A stretch of 64,000 bases of DNA from an uncultured Marinobacter sp. Its GTDB lineage: Bacteria > Pseudomonadota > Gammaproteobacteria > Pseudomonadales > Oleiphilaceae. The position numbers and the translations under genes are program-made. Under the pieces are notes generated by a model. That model was not told the origin of the DNA and did not search any database. It was given only the letters and a program-made list of their open reading frames with translations. Below, piece after piece: positions 8,286-16,500 of this stretch (positions are counted from its first letter, which is position 1; each line of letters opens with the position of its first letter). The stretch spans positions 310,001 to 374,000 of the forward strand of contig NZ_CANLBK010000004.1 of NCBI RefSeq assembly GCF_947488835.1, given 5' to 3'.

Positions 8286-9067
8286 CCCTCAAGCTGGAAT
8301 CCGTTACCGCAGGCTATCGAAACCGCGCCGTTTTCAGCAATCTGTCTCTGCCGGAAATACCTGCGGGTGCGTTGGTGGCCGTGATCGGGCCGAATGCGGT
8401 GGGTAAGTCGACATTGCTGAAGTCCATCGCGGGTTTGCTGCCCATCTCCGGCACCATGACCTTCGCCGGGGAAAATCTGGCGGGGCTCACATCCCATCAG
8501 CGTACCCGCCGTGTTGGCTACCTGCCTCAGCCGTTGCCGCAGGCCATTCCACTGGTGGCCTACGAAACCGTGTTCAGTGCCTGTCGCTCGGCCCGGGGCG
8601 ACTGGTCCCGGGAAGAGACCGAACAGGCCATCGAAGAGGTGTTCGACACCCTGGGTATTCGGCAACTGGCCTTGCGGCGCCTGTCAGAGATGTCCGGAGG
8701 CCAGCGGCAAATGGTGGGATTGGCGCAGGTATTGGTGCGCCAGACACCCTTGATGCTGCTGGACGAACCCACCAGTGCGCTGGATCTGCACTGGCAATTG
8801 AACGTGCTGAACGCCGTGCGCGATGCCACCAATCAAGAACGTTCGGTGGCGTTGGTGGCGTGCCACGACCTTAACCTGGCGTTGCGTTATTGCGATCAGG
8901 TGCTGGTGATATCGCCCGGCGGTCAGGCTGAACTCGGCACGCCGGAACAGGTGTTAACGCCAGACTTGCTGGCACGTACCTACGGCATTGAAGCCCGTAT
9001 TGAACGCTGCTCGCAGGGCCAACCCATTGTGCTGGCGGACCGCCCCTTGCCCGCCAGTGTTCGCTGA
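8282..9067 (+). CDS. Ferric-siderophore ABC transporter ATPase
   Basis: A 261-residue ATP-binding subunit that powers import through the neighbouring permease. Walker A is GPNAVGKST (residues ~38-46), the Q-loop lies in YLPQPLPQ, the ABC signature is MSGGQRQM, Walker B is LMLLDEPTSALD, and the switch His is in ACHDLNLAL. The length and closing segment (YGIEARIER) fit the FecE/FepC group. Translation starts at GTG 8282, coupled to the permease stop. The next gene, encoding a DUF2218 protein, starts 17 bases downstream with its own AGGAG site and is probably in the same transcript. Confidence 0.9.
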   Translation: MTLKLESVTAGYRNRAVFSNLSLPEIPAGALVAVIGPNAVGKSTLLKSIAGLLPISGTMTFAGENLAGLTSHQRTRRVGYLPQPLPQAIPLVAYETVFSACRSARGDWSREETEQAIEEVFDTLGIRQLALRRLSEMSGGQRQMVGLAQVLVRQTPLMLLDEPTSALDLHWQLNVLNAVRDATNQERSVALVACHDLNLALRYCDQVLVISPGGQAELGTPEQVLTPDLLARTYGIEARIERCSQGQPIVLADRPLPASVR

Positions 9068-9083
9068 ACCCAAGGAGATTGTT

Positions 9084-9374
9084 ATGCCGTTTATGAGTGC
9101 TCACGTATCCACCGAAAATCCCAGCCGTATGATTAACCGCTTGTGCAAACATTTCAGTCACAAGATCGAAGCCGAGTGGAGCGAAACCAACGGGTTGCTC
9201 ACCTTCTCCATCGGAGAGTGTCGGTTGAACACCCTAAACGGGGCGCTGGCGCTTGAATGCCAATCCCCGACGGTAGAAGAATTAGAAGAGCTGGGGCAGG
9301 TAGTGGCGTCCCACCTCATCCGTTTTGCCGGCGATGAGGTGGCCGAGGTTCAGTGGAACCCCGCGACCGCTTGA
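9084..9374 (+). CDS. DUF2218 domain-containing small protein
   Basis: A 96-residue cytosolic protein with the DUF2218 pattern: SAHVSTENPSRMINRLCKHFSHK, then EAEWSETNGLLTFSIGECRL and a C-terminal LGQVVASHLIRFAGDE. Function is unproven; as far as I recall, members of this family often sit beside siderophore transport or reductase genes, so a part in iron release or handling after uptake is possible (inference). Conserved His, Cys and Glu residues could bind metal. The ATG is preceded by AAGGAG. The 3' end overlaps that of asbF by 25 bases on the opposite strand, so the uptake and biosynthesis operons converge here. Confidence 0.75.
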   Translation: MPFMSAHVSTENPSRMINRLCKHFSHKIEAEWSETNGLLTFSIGECRLNTLNGALALECQSPTVEELEELGQVVASHLIRFAGDEVAEVQWNPATA

Positions 9375-10216
9375 GGCTGAGGGCATTGCTCCGCCAGCAC
9401 CTTGCGTAGCTGGCGGAGATCGCTGTTCAGTACCCGGTAGCTGTCTGCACCGAACCATTCCAGAGACACGTCCATGGCGATGCCTTCCGATTGCCAAGCC
9501 CCCAGCTCCGCCAGTATGGGCCGATAGTCACACGCTCCCTCCAGGACCGGCACCATACCCTCACGGGTACCCGCCGGTGAATACACGTTGGCGGGAGCAA
9601 ACACACCAAGCTGGCTGTGTTGTTGAATATTTTTGAAGTGACAATGGTGTACCCAAGGTTCCAGCTGCTTCAGGGCAACCAAAGGGTTCGCACCGGATTC
9701 CCAAACGTGCAGCACGTCAAAATTAATTCCCAGGGCCGGGTGGTCAATGTCGCTCAACAGTTCGAGGGTAGAGCCCACGGTGTCTGCCAATGTGCCCGGG
9801 TGAGTTTCCAGCATCAGCGACAAGCCTTCATCGGCCACGCATCGGGTCAGAGTTTTTAACCGCCGGGTCATAGCTTGGCGCTGGCTGGGCGAAACCTCGT
9901 CGCTGCCCAATGGTCCCGCAAAGGTGCGCACCTTGTTTGCGTGCCAACGCTTTGCCAATCGACAGGCCTCGCGGGTTTTGCGAAGCGCTTCCGCCTCACT
10001 GCCATCCAGCGGCAGGTAATCGCTGACCATGGGAATGCGCAACCCTTGGCGTTCTATCCAGTGGCCATCCAAGGCGGGCTGTCGGTCCAGATGGCGCGCG
10101 TGCACGGCCCAGAGTTCTATGCCGTCGAAGTCGTTGCGTTTGGCCCAGTCGGCCAGCTCCGGTAACGACACCAGATGGTGCCGGAACGAAATGGTACACA
10201 GGTGAAAACGAATCAT
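9350..10216 (-). CDS. asbF: Petrobactin synthesis: 3-dehydroshikimate dehydratase AsbF
   Basis: A 288-residue TIM-barrel protein of the xylose-isomerase-like/AP-endonuclease-2 fold. AsbF converts 3-dehydroshikimate to 3,4-dihydroxybenzoate, the catechol of petrobactin. Candidate metal ligands are visible: Glu and His in LMLETHPGTL, Asp in INFDVLHVWESG, His in VHHCHFKN, and Glu in VSLEWFG. It is the last gene of the asbABCDEF order known from Bacillus anthracis, and length agrees with the ~280-residue family. The ATG at 10216 sits 7 bases after GGAGG; a GTG at 10219 would overlap the asbE stop as GTGA and is equally possible. It diverts a shikimate-pathway intermediate into siderophore synthesis. 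Confidence 0.9.
   Translation of the reverse strand: MIRFHLCTISFRHHLVSLPELADWAKRNDFDGIELWAVHARHLDRQPALDGHWIERQGLRIPMVSDYLPLDGSEAEALRKTREACRLAKRWHANKVRTFAGPLGSDEVSPSQRQAMTRRLKTLTRCVADEGLSLMLETHPGTLADTVGSTLELLSDIDHPALGINFDVLHVWESGANPLVALKQLEPWVHHCHFKNIQQHSQLGVFAPANVYSPAGTREGMVPVLEGACDYRPILAELGAWQSEGIAMDVSLEWFGADSYRVLNSDLRQLRKVLAEQCPQPQAVAGFH
9389..9418 (+). terminator. Hairpin inside the asbF 3' end, beyond the uptake operon
   Basis: A perfect 10-bp stem (CTCCGCCAGC at 9389-9398, GCTGGCGGAG at 9409-9418) with a 10-base loop begins 15 bases after the DUF2218 stop and lies within the last coding bases of asbF. It could end or stabilise the rightward uptake transcript. There is no U-run, so intrinsic termination is uncertain. 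Confidence 0.35.
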
Positions 10217-11229
10217 CACAGCACCTCCAGAGGGGCTTGTTCGGTATCGGTTCGTGGCACACCGATGTTGCGGTAACGCTGCCAGTCATCGAACAACCCC
10301 AGCAGGCTGGCTTTGATGGCGAATTCCCGCTGGTCTTGTTCATCCAGCAACTGCTCAACGCTGGCCAGCAGGTCGTTATTGCCGGACATCACCAGCTTCA
10401 AGGCGCGGAACTGGATCTGAGTGTAGGTTTTCACCAAGCGTTCGATGTCTTCACACACCGCTTCAAACCAGGGCGCGCCTTCCGCTTGCTTACCCTGATC
10501 TTCGAGCAGCCAGGCGAAGGCGTGTTCATAGGCGTACTTGCGAATCGCCATCACCGGAATTTCCCGGAAAGCATGGGGAAGGTTTGCCAGTGGCTGGCTG
10601 GCGTCCGGCCCGGTGTGAGCGTGAAGGATGCGCCGCAGAGCATCGGTGAACGGGTTGTGGTTGGCCTTCATGCATTGCGCGAAGTAAGCGGCAACGGTTT
10701 CTGTTGGCGTGTGGCGTATGTTCAAACCATCAAAATAGAAGCCACCGGCGGCGGCCGGAGAACGCACTGATTCCAGAATTCGGGTTTTTGGCAATACCCC
10801 TTCCCAACGGAAATCCGGGTCAGACATGAACCATTCATCGGGGTTGTCGGTGGTTTCCAGCATCACGTAGTGCGGAAACGGATTCTGGTGAAACTTGTTT
10901 TCCCGCTCGGGCAGCCGGTACAAATCGAGCATCACCATCACCTGCCGATCTGAGGGCCGGTTTTCCACCAGCGACACCAGCGTTTGAATGTTGGTTTCTT
11001 TGTCGGCCTCATGGTTGTACCAAGGCTCAATGCTGATGCCGTACAACAGCTTGTACCAATCTCGGAATTCGTTATGGCGGGTGTGGGGCGAGTGGTACGA
11101 CAGCTCCATGGCATCATTCACCGAAAAATCGGCATCCCAAACGCCGAAGTAAAACGGGCGGTGGTCTACACCGGGCGTGCGTTTGATGATTTCGCACACG
11201 CAACTGACAAAACAGTGCACCTTGATCAC
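10216..11229 (-). CDS. asbE: Petrobactin synthesis: AsbE, 3,4-DHBA transfer/condensation protein
   Basis: A 337-residue protein matching AsbE by position and length. In Bacillus, AsbE works with the AsbD carrier protein to transfer 3,4-dihydroxybenzoyl to the polyamine. It is cytosolic, with no signal peptide and no standard nucleotide-binding motif. Visible features include an N-terminal CFVSCVCEIIKRTPGVDHRP, several His/Trp/Tyr-rich segments (SYHSPHTRHNEF, WYNHEADKE) and a helical C-terminus. Start is GTG at 11229, overlapping the asbD stop as GTGA, and the asbF start abuts its stop. The identification rests mainly on the asb gene order, since the family is small and I cannot align it here. 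Confidence 0.85.
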   Translation of the reverse strand: MIKVHCFVSCVCEIIKRTPGVDHRPFYFGVWDADFSVNDAMELSYHSPHTRHNEFRDWYKLLYGISIEPWYNHEADKETNIQTLVSLVENRPSDRQVMVMLDLYRLPERENKFHQNPFPHYVMLETTDNPDEWFMSDPDFRWEGVLPKTRILESVRSPAAAGGFYFDGLNIRHTPTETVAAYFAQCMKANHNPFTDALRRILHAHTGPDASQPLANLPHAFREIPVMAIRKYAYEHAFAWLLEDQGKQAEGAPWFEAVCEDIERLVKTYTQIQFRALKLVMSGNNDLLASVEQLLDEQDQREFAIKASLLGLFDDWQRYRNIGVPRTDTEQAPLEVL

Positions 11230-11489
11230 AGCGACGGCTCCTTGTGGTCGTTAGCAACCAGCAGCCCGGCTAGGTCATCCACGGTTTCCAGTTGGTGGGT
11301 CAGTAAGGTTTCCTCCGGCAGGTTGAGGCCGTGTTCCAGCTCAAGATGCACGATTAGCTGCAGCAGCATGATGGAATCAATGGCCAAGTCGGCGTTTAGC
11401 CGGGCACTGCCCGCGAAGGCAGACAGTCGCGCGTTGGGCAAATGCTGCCGGAGAACGGCCTCGATGGCAGCGTGGCGGTTGGTGCTCAT
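11226..11489 (-). CDS. asbD: Petrobactin synthesis: acyl/aryl carrier protein AsbD
   Basis: An 87-residue carrier protein with the four-helix ACP layout. The 4'-phosphopantetheine attachment Ser is in NADLAIDSIMLLQLIVHLE (residue ~38), matching the D-S-[IL] motif. AsbD holds 3,4-dihydroxybenzoate as a thioester after activation by AsbC and passes it to AsbE. The start overlaps the asbC stop as ATGA and the stop overlaps the asbE start, so C, D and E are translationally coupled. No phosphopantetheinyl transferase gene is in the window, so a housekeeping enzyme elsewhere must activate it. Confidence 0.9.
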   Translation of the reverse strand: MSTNRHAAIEAVLRQHLPNARLSAFAGSARLNADLAIDSIMLLQLIVHLELEHGLNLPEETLLTHQLETVDDLAGLLVANDHKEPSL

Positions 11490-12787
11490 GCGGGCACCTC
11501 CGCAGCAAGGGTATTGGCGGGTGCTTCGCTCAGCAGCCGGCGGCTGACCTTGCCGTTGGGCAAGCGCGGAATGGTTTCCACTTGCTCGATGACGGCGGGT
11601 ACCTGATGGGGCGACAAGTGTTCACGGCTCCATTGTTTGAGCTGATCAATGTCCAGTTCGGAATCCGCCACAAAACGCAGGCACACCCGTTCGCCAGCAA
11701 AGCTGTCGGCTTGCTTGTACGCCACTGCTTCGCGTATGCCCGGATAGTTCAAATACACGTCTTCCACCGCGCCGGGGTACACGTTGATGCCTGCCACGTT
11801 AATGGTGTCGTCGGTGCGCGCCAGAAAATGCAATTGGCCGTGGGCATCGAAATAGCCCAGATCCCGGGTATTAATCAGTTGGCCACTGCCCTTGATGGTA
11901 ATCAGCACGTCGTCAGGCTGCTCTGCGGAGGTGCCCGCATCCAGTGAGACATGGGGCAGGGGCGTGCCCAGCAAGCCGGGCACGGTCACGTTCGCCGTGA
12001 GCGCAGCACAACCGGCCTCTGAGCAACCGTATTGCTGGCACAGCCGTTGGCAGCGGTCCCGAAGCTGATTTAATACTGGGGCGGGCAAAGGCGCGCCGGA
12101 CAGCATTACGGTATGCAGCGTCTCGCTTGGCGGCAATATCCGGATCAACAAACTGACCAGTGTGGGGGAGGCATAAAGCAGATGTTCCGGCACTGAGCGC
12201 AGCCGGGACAAAATGAACCGGGGGTTCAGGTTGGTCACCACATGGGGTGTGGCGCCCCGTTCCAATGCCGCCAACACGCCACAGATTAAACCGTAAGAAT
12301 GGGTGACCGGGCACGCCACTACGGGCGTGAGTGACTGGGCTTCGGTGAAGTGGTCAACGTAGGCGGTAAGCTCTCGGTCAATATCGCGCCAGGAGCGGGT
12401 AATGGTCTTGGGTTTGCCGGTAGTACCAGAGCTGAGTTGAATCAACTCGCCGCCGTTGCTCTGGCTCGGATTAGCCGATGCGCCGAGAGCCTTCGGGGCG
12501 GCATCGCGCAGGTTGTCACCGAACAGAAAATGGCTGCAGCCGGTGTCGATTGCCAATGATTTTGCCGCTTGTCGGGGCGTGCCGGGATGAATGGGCAGCA
12601 CACTGGCCCCCAGTGGTTTCAGCCAAAGGCACAGGGCCAGCCAGTGGGCGGTGTCTTGCAAGCACACTGCCAGGCGGCAGCTGGCCGGATTCTGGAATGG
12701 CCCCGAGTCGACCAGTGGCGCCACAATGCGGTCACAATCGTCTTGGCTGTATGGGGTGTTATCAACGTAAAACAAAGTGTTGGTCAC
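11486..12787 (-). CDS. asbC: Petrobactin synthesis: 3,4-dihydroxybenzoate-AMP ligase AsbC
   Basis: A 433-residue adenylate-forming enzyme that activates 3,4-dihydroxybenzoate with ATP and loads it onto AsbD. The ATP-binding loop is IQLSSGTTGKPKTITRSW, the aromatic/A5 motif is QQYGCSEAGCAAL, and the hinge/A8 region is LNTRDLGYFDAHGQLHFLARTDD-like (in short pieces: TRDLGYFD, LARTDDTINVAG). The catalytic Lys is probably in RLPNGKVSRR near the C-terminus. It is shorter than typical 500-residue ligases, as known for AsbC. The GTG at 12787 is chosen because GAGG precedes it by 5 bases and it overlaps the asbB stop as GTGA; a longer frame to 12865 would run into asbB. Confidence 0.9.
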   Translation of the reverse strand: MTNTLFYVDNTPYSQDDCDRIVAPLVDSGPFQNPASCRLAVCLQDTAHWLALCLWLKPLGASVLPIHPGTPRQAAKSLAIDTGCSHFLFGDNLRDAAPKALGASANPSQSNGGELIQLSSGTTGKPKTITRSWRDIDRELTAYVDHFTEAQSLTPVVACPVTHSYGLICGVLAALERGATPHVVTNLNPRFILSRLRSVPEHLLYASPTLVSLLIRILPPSETLHTVMLSGAPLPAPVLNQLRDRCQRLCQQYGCSEAGCAALTANVTVPGLLGTPLPHVSLDAGTSAEQPDDVLITIKGSGQLINTRDLGYFDAHGQLHFLARTDDTINVAGINVYPGAVEDVYLNYPGIREAVAYKQADSFAGERVCLRFVADSELDIDQLKQWSREHLSPHQVPAVIEQVETIPRLPNGKVSRRLLSEAPANTLAAEVPA

Positions 12788-14610
12788 GATAGCCTCGCTT
12801 GCTGGTGATCTGTGAAAGGCGTGGGGGAGCCGGTCAGGGTGATGGCCAAGGGGTTGGGTACCCAATGGCTCAGGTTGCCGGTGTTCGGCTGCAGCTTTCG
12901 GGTTAATAACGATTCGGTTTTCAGTCTCGGCTGGTCCCAGCCAAGCTGCGCCAGTCGGCGCTGAAGCTCCGGGTGTTGTTGGGCGTATTGGTCCAGCAGC
13001 CTGCGCACCTGCGCCCAGAACCGGGTTTCTGCAAACCCGTAGGCGTCTTCGAGCAGCAGGGCCAATTCACTGAGGTTGTAGATGAACAGGGTGTCCACAG
13101 CCAGCTCCCTCAGGGCTTCGGGGCCGGTCATCCGGTAATACAGATCATCCGGTGCTTGGTCGTAACCGGCTTGGCGTTCGCCTAGATCCGGCTCTGGTGT
13201 GGTGGGTGCGAGGTAGCTCCGGGCGTACTCCACACTGTCGTGGAAATCCCGCAACAAGAGCCCGTTGGGCCAGCCTTCACGCATCACTAGCAGACTGTTT
13301 TGGGCGTGGGCCTCCAGGCCAACGCCGTGGGCGGCCAGCATGTGCCAGACCGGCAGCACCAGAGCCGATAGTGTGGCGTTCAGCCAAGGTTCAAGGCCGT
13401 ACTGCTGTACCCAAGGCTGGATGAACGGCTGACCATCAGGTTGCCATTGAAACAGCGCATTCACCGGCACCGCTTGTTCGCCCTCGTTTAGCCGGGCGTC
13501 CAGACTGGTGCGCCAGATGGCGGCCAGCTCTCCTTCAAGCGGATGTTGCCCGGGAAGGGAGCCAGGTTGTGCGATGAAGCTCAGGCTGGCGTACTCTGGC
13601 AGAAGCCGCAGGGGATAATCCCGAGACAGCCGGGGGTCTGATTCAACAATTGCTTCCAGCCATTGGCTGATGGCGGGTGCCGATGGCACCGAATGAGGCT
13701 CCAGATGCCGGCGGGATGAGGTGTTATGTATGCCCAGCGGCAGCTTGATGCAAGCCTTGGCGAGATGAGTCAGGTTAAACAGCGAGCGCAGGGATTGGCT
13801 TGGCAGATAACGATCGCCCAGCGGCCCGAGACCGCGGATGTCAAAAGCCTCAAGCTGCTTGGCCCCGGCGCCCGAGCTGAGGTTTTGCCATTGCCAGGGA
13901 TGAACCGGCACCGCACCATAGTCTTGCCAGTCAATGCCCGCTCGATGAAAGGACGCGCGCAGCAAAAAGGCCATTTCCTCGCCCAGTTCCGCCTGCCAGA
14001 AGGTCAGGTCTGAAGTGTGTAGCTGGCTGACCAGATGCTTGCGGGGTACGGCCACCCAGTGTAACCGAAAGCCGGTGCTTGTTTCCGGGCTGTAGCGCAT
14101 CAGATCGTCCGCCCCGAACCCCAGCCGGCTTTTGAAACAAGGGTGGTAGGGGTGCCCCTCGTGAATGGCCCGGTCCAGAGCTTCGCCGTGCAGGGTGCGC
14201 CGATCGTTTAACGTGCGGGTTTGATGGCTGGTTCGTAGTTGCTCCTCGTTGGCGATGGTCGCGTTCAGTTCTTTTAGTAGCAACTGGTGTTGCGAACGGG
14301 AGCCGGGTAGCTCCTGAATAAGATCAGGCAATTCCACCGTCACCGGACGTTGCTTACGGCTGAAACTCAGGGATTTGATGTCGAGGCGAACGCGACTGAA
14401 CCCCCGTACCCGGCCTCGGCAGCGGGCCAGCAAAGTGCCCACCGGAAAGTTCAGCCGCTGCCAGCCCTCGCTGCGGAAATCGGTGTTGCAGCAGGGAGTA
14501 ATGCCTTCAAACAGCAAGGCTTCCAACAACTGCCGAAGCACCCGTTGCCTGGGTGATTCCGAACGCACAGGTGTCAGGGCCGCCTCGGCAACCGGGTTAC
14601 GCAGCGCCAT
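12784..14610 (-). CDS. asbB: Petrobactin synthesis: NIS synthetase AsbB (IucA/IucC family)
   Basis: A 608-residue NRPS-independent siderophore synthetase. Family landmarks: EGHPYHPCFKSRLGF (nucleotide/citrate site), VPVHPWQWQN, KLPLGIHNTSSRR, and GLEAHAQNSLLVMREGWPNG with LLRDFHDS, which carries metal and ATP-site residues. It should condense the citryl intermediate with a second spermidine or a dihydroxybenzoyl-spermidine arm. The ATG at 14610 has GAGG 6 bases before it and overlaps the end of asbA by 14 bases; upstream in-frame codons are inside asbA and unlikely. Which of AsbA and AsbB acts first follows from Bacillus work, not from this sequence. Confidence 0.92.
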   Translation of the reverse strand: MALRNPVAEAALTPVRSESPRQRVLRQLLEALLFEGITPCCNTDFRSEGWQRLNFPVGTLLARCRGRVRGFSRVRLDIKSLSFSRKQRPVTVELPDLIQELPGSRSQHQLLLKELNATIANEEQLRTSHQTRTLNDRRTLHGEALDRAIHEGHPYHPCFKSRLGFGADDLMRYSPETSTGFRLHWVAVPRKHLVSQLHTSDLTFWQAELGEEMAFLLRASFHRAGIDWQDYGAVPVHPWQWQNLSSGAGAKQLEAFDIRGLGPLGDRYLPSQSLRSLFNLTHLAKACIKLPLGIHNTSSRRHLEPHSVPSAPAISQWLEAIVESDPRLSRDYPLRLLPEYASLSFIAQPGSLPGQHPLEGELAAIWRTSLDARLNEGEQAVPVNALFQWQPDGQPFIQPWVQQYGLEPWLNATLSALVLPVWHMLAAHGVGLEAHAQNSLLVMREGWPNGLLLRDFHDSVEYARSYLAPTTPEPDLGERQAGYDQAPDDLYYRMTGPEALRELAVDTLFIYNLSELALLLEDAYGFAETRFWAQVRRLLDQYAQQHPELQRRLAQLGWDQPRLKTESLLTRKLQPNTGNLSHWVPNPLAITLTGSPTPFTDHQQARLS

Positions 14611-16414
14611 GGTGCACCTCAACAGATCGCTTGCGATGTTCGCTGGGAGATGCGGCTTGGGCGCGACGGCACAGCGGGTTGGGAATGCTGGTATACACGG
14701 CCATTTCCAATTTGGCATTCAGCTCATCAACATCGTGCACGCGGGTCAGCAGGTTGCCTTTGTAGGGTAGGCAGCTGGCTTCGAGCAGCATGGCCACCAA
14801 GGGGCGCGCCGGGCCATCAAGCCGCAAAAGTTCTGACTGCAGGAAACCGCGCAACTGCCGCAGCAGCGCCGCCTCAGAAATCAGCCCATCCACACCAAAG
14901 CGTGCGATCACCGAAAACAGCTGATTCACGATCAAGTAGTAGCAAAAGCGGTCGCGAATCATCGCGTCCCGATAGAAGAGTTCCGGGGTTTGGCTAACAT
15001 CCGGGCAAAGAGCGGTCAGTGATTCGCGACGGCTTTCCGACAGGTAGTAACCTTGGTTATCCCGGTAATAATAGGTGTCCGGGTAACCGCCCCGTAGGTC
15101 AAGAAGGCTGTTCTGTTGGTGGGCTTCCAGCGCGATACCGTGCTCGTCATAGAGCCGAAGAGCGGGTGCGATGGCGCAGGAGAAGTAATGCTGGAACCAG
15201 TCCTGACTGACCGACGCCAGGCTTCGGTTTTCATTCAGTGCCAGGCCTTCGATCAGGCTTAACAATCGGGAATTGCGCCCCGGTAGCGGGTCTTGCGTCA
15301 GGGCCGCAATGCTGATCACATCCTGGTTCTGCCCCTCAATGAACGGGTTTTCCCGGAAAATCACTTCAAACCCGCTTTCGGCCTGCCCGGGGAGGCCTAC
15401 CGTTAAGTAGGCTGGGTCTTGCAGGATACGGAACCCAGGCTCGCTTTCGGCAAAACCGGTTTGTGCCAGCAGCCGTGCCATCACTACGCCAGCGCGAAGT
15501 TCGGGAACCTTGTTAACCCGCAAGGAGTTGGTCACTTTGACCGGAATGGAGAACTTCAGCATCCAGTCCGTTTGCTCGCTGTACAAGGTCCGCACGGAAG
15601 ACGTTGCAGAGAATTCCGGCCCCAGCGCCCCTAGAGGGAAAATTACACCAGCTTGAATGGCGGCTTGGACAGCGGGCTGTAGCAATAACCACTGGGCTTG
15701 CAGCGGGTGGGCGGGTATCAGAATGTGGTCGTCGGGCAGGTTCAGAGTGGGGTGGCCGCCGTTAATCAGCATCTCAGCCATCGCGCTGGCTGGCACAGCG
15801 GCTGCGGAATCTTCTACCACGTAAGATTTTTGAGCCATGAAGTAATGCAGCTGAAACTGGTCCGCCAATTCCGGGGCGTAAGCGTCTTGCTGCCATTCCG
15901 ACATGCCTTGTCGGCTTTTTGGGGTGGGATGGCTGGCGTGGCCGAACAGCAGGGATTGCTCGGTCTCAAGAAAACGGTTCAGGTAAAGGCGCGGGTCGTG
16001 CCGGCGTTTGGCAATATAGCGGGTCATCACGCCGTAGCTGTCGGTCAGCCGGTGCAGTAGCTCCAGTTCCCGCAGTTTGCGGAGCTCTGGCACCATGCCC
16101 GCCGAACGAGCGTAGAGCTCCCGTACTAGCAAGCACATGGCCTGAAAAGGCTCAATCTCGGCCCAGCAATAACGACCGTTCAGCCACTGGTGCACTTTGC
16201 CGTAGCGGTGGCGGCCCAGGTTGGAATGGTAAAGGATGTCGATGGCGAGGCGGGAGCGCTGGGTTTCAAGCGACAGCTCGCAAGTCCATTTACCAGATGG
16301 GCGCGTTGAAACTGTATTTTCCCGCCACTGGCCGGGGTCTATCTCTTGCAGATAGCCATGAAGAAAAGCCTGCAAGCTGGCTTGTTCGGCAATCGCGCGG
16401 GCGGACGGTCCCAT
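14597..16414 (-). CDS. asbA: Petrobactin synthesis: NIS synthetase AsbA (IucA/IucC family)
   Basis: A 605-residue NIS synthetase, first gene of the operon. Motifs: NGGHPTLNLPDDHILIPAHP then LQAQWLLLQ, KFSIPVKVTNSLRVNKV (ATP/citrate pocket), ENPFIEGQNQDV, and ALEAHQQNSLLDLRGGYP followed by YYYRDNQG. AsbA catalyses ATP-dependent amide formation between citrate and spermidine. The ATG at 16414 has GGAG 7 bases upstream. A Fur-like site lies 34-52 bases before the start, in the 86-base gap after the MATE gene, so the operon probably has its own iron-repressed promoter. All six asb genes overlap or nearly touch, indicating a single transcript. Confidence 0.92.
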   Translation of the reverse strand: MGPSARAIAEQASLQAFLHGYLQEIDPGQWRENTVSTRPSGKWTCELSLETQRSRLAIDILYHSNLGRHRYGKVHQWLNGRYCWAEIEPFQAMCLLVRELYARSAGMVPELRKLRELELLHRLTDSYGVMTRYIAKRRHDPRLYLNRFLETEQSLLFGHASHPTPKSRQGMSEWQQDAYAPELADQFQLHYFMAQKSYVVEDSAAAVPASAMAEMLINGGHPTLNLPDDHILIPAHPLQAQWLLLQPAVQAAIQAGVIFPLGALGPEFSATSSVRTLYSEQTDWMLKFSIPVKVTNSLRVNKVPELRAGVVMARLLAQTGFAESEPGFRILQDPAYLTVGLPGQAESGFEVIFRENPFIEGQNQDVISIAALTQDPLPGRNSRLLSLIEGLALNENRSLASVSQDWFQHYFSCAIAPALRLYDEHGIALEAHQQNSLLDLRGGYPDTYYYRDNQGYYLSESRRESLTALCPDVSQTPELFYRDAMIRDRFCYYLIVNQLFSVIARFGVDGLISEAALLRQLRGFLQSELLRLDGPARPLVAMLLEASCLPYKGNLLTRVHDVDELNAKLEMAVYTSIPNPLCRRAQAASPSEHRKRSVEVHHGAA

Positions 16415-16447
16415 GTCGACACTCCAAAGTCAGAATTTAGAGTAAAT

Positions 16448-16466
16448 CTAAATGAGAATTATGCGC
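16448..16466 (-). promoter_or_regulatory. Probable Fur box before asbA
   Basis: The AT-rich gap before asbA contains CTAAATGAGAATTATGCGC (top strand), with AATGAGAAT as commonly seen in gammaproteobacterial Fur sites; I count 11 of 19 matches to the classic consensus. It is weaker than the sites at about 3200 and 4035. The -10 element is not certain: CATAAT or TAGATT on the leftward strand are both candidates. Confidence 0.55.
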
Positions 16467-16500
16467 AATTGAAACTTATTTACATCTTTTACATTTGGTA

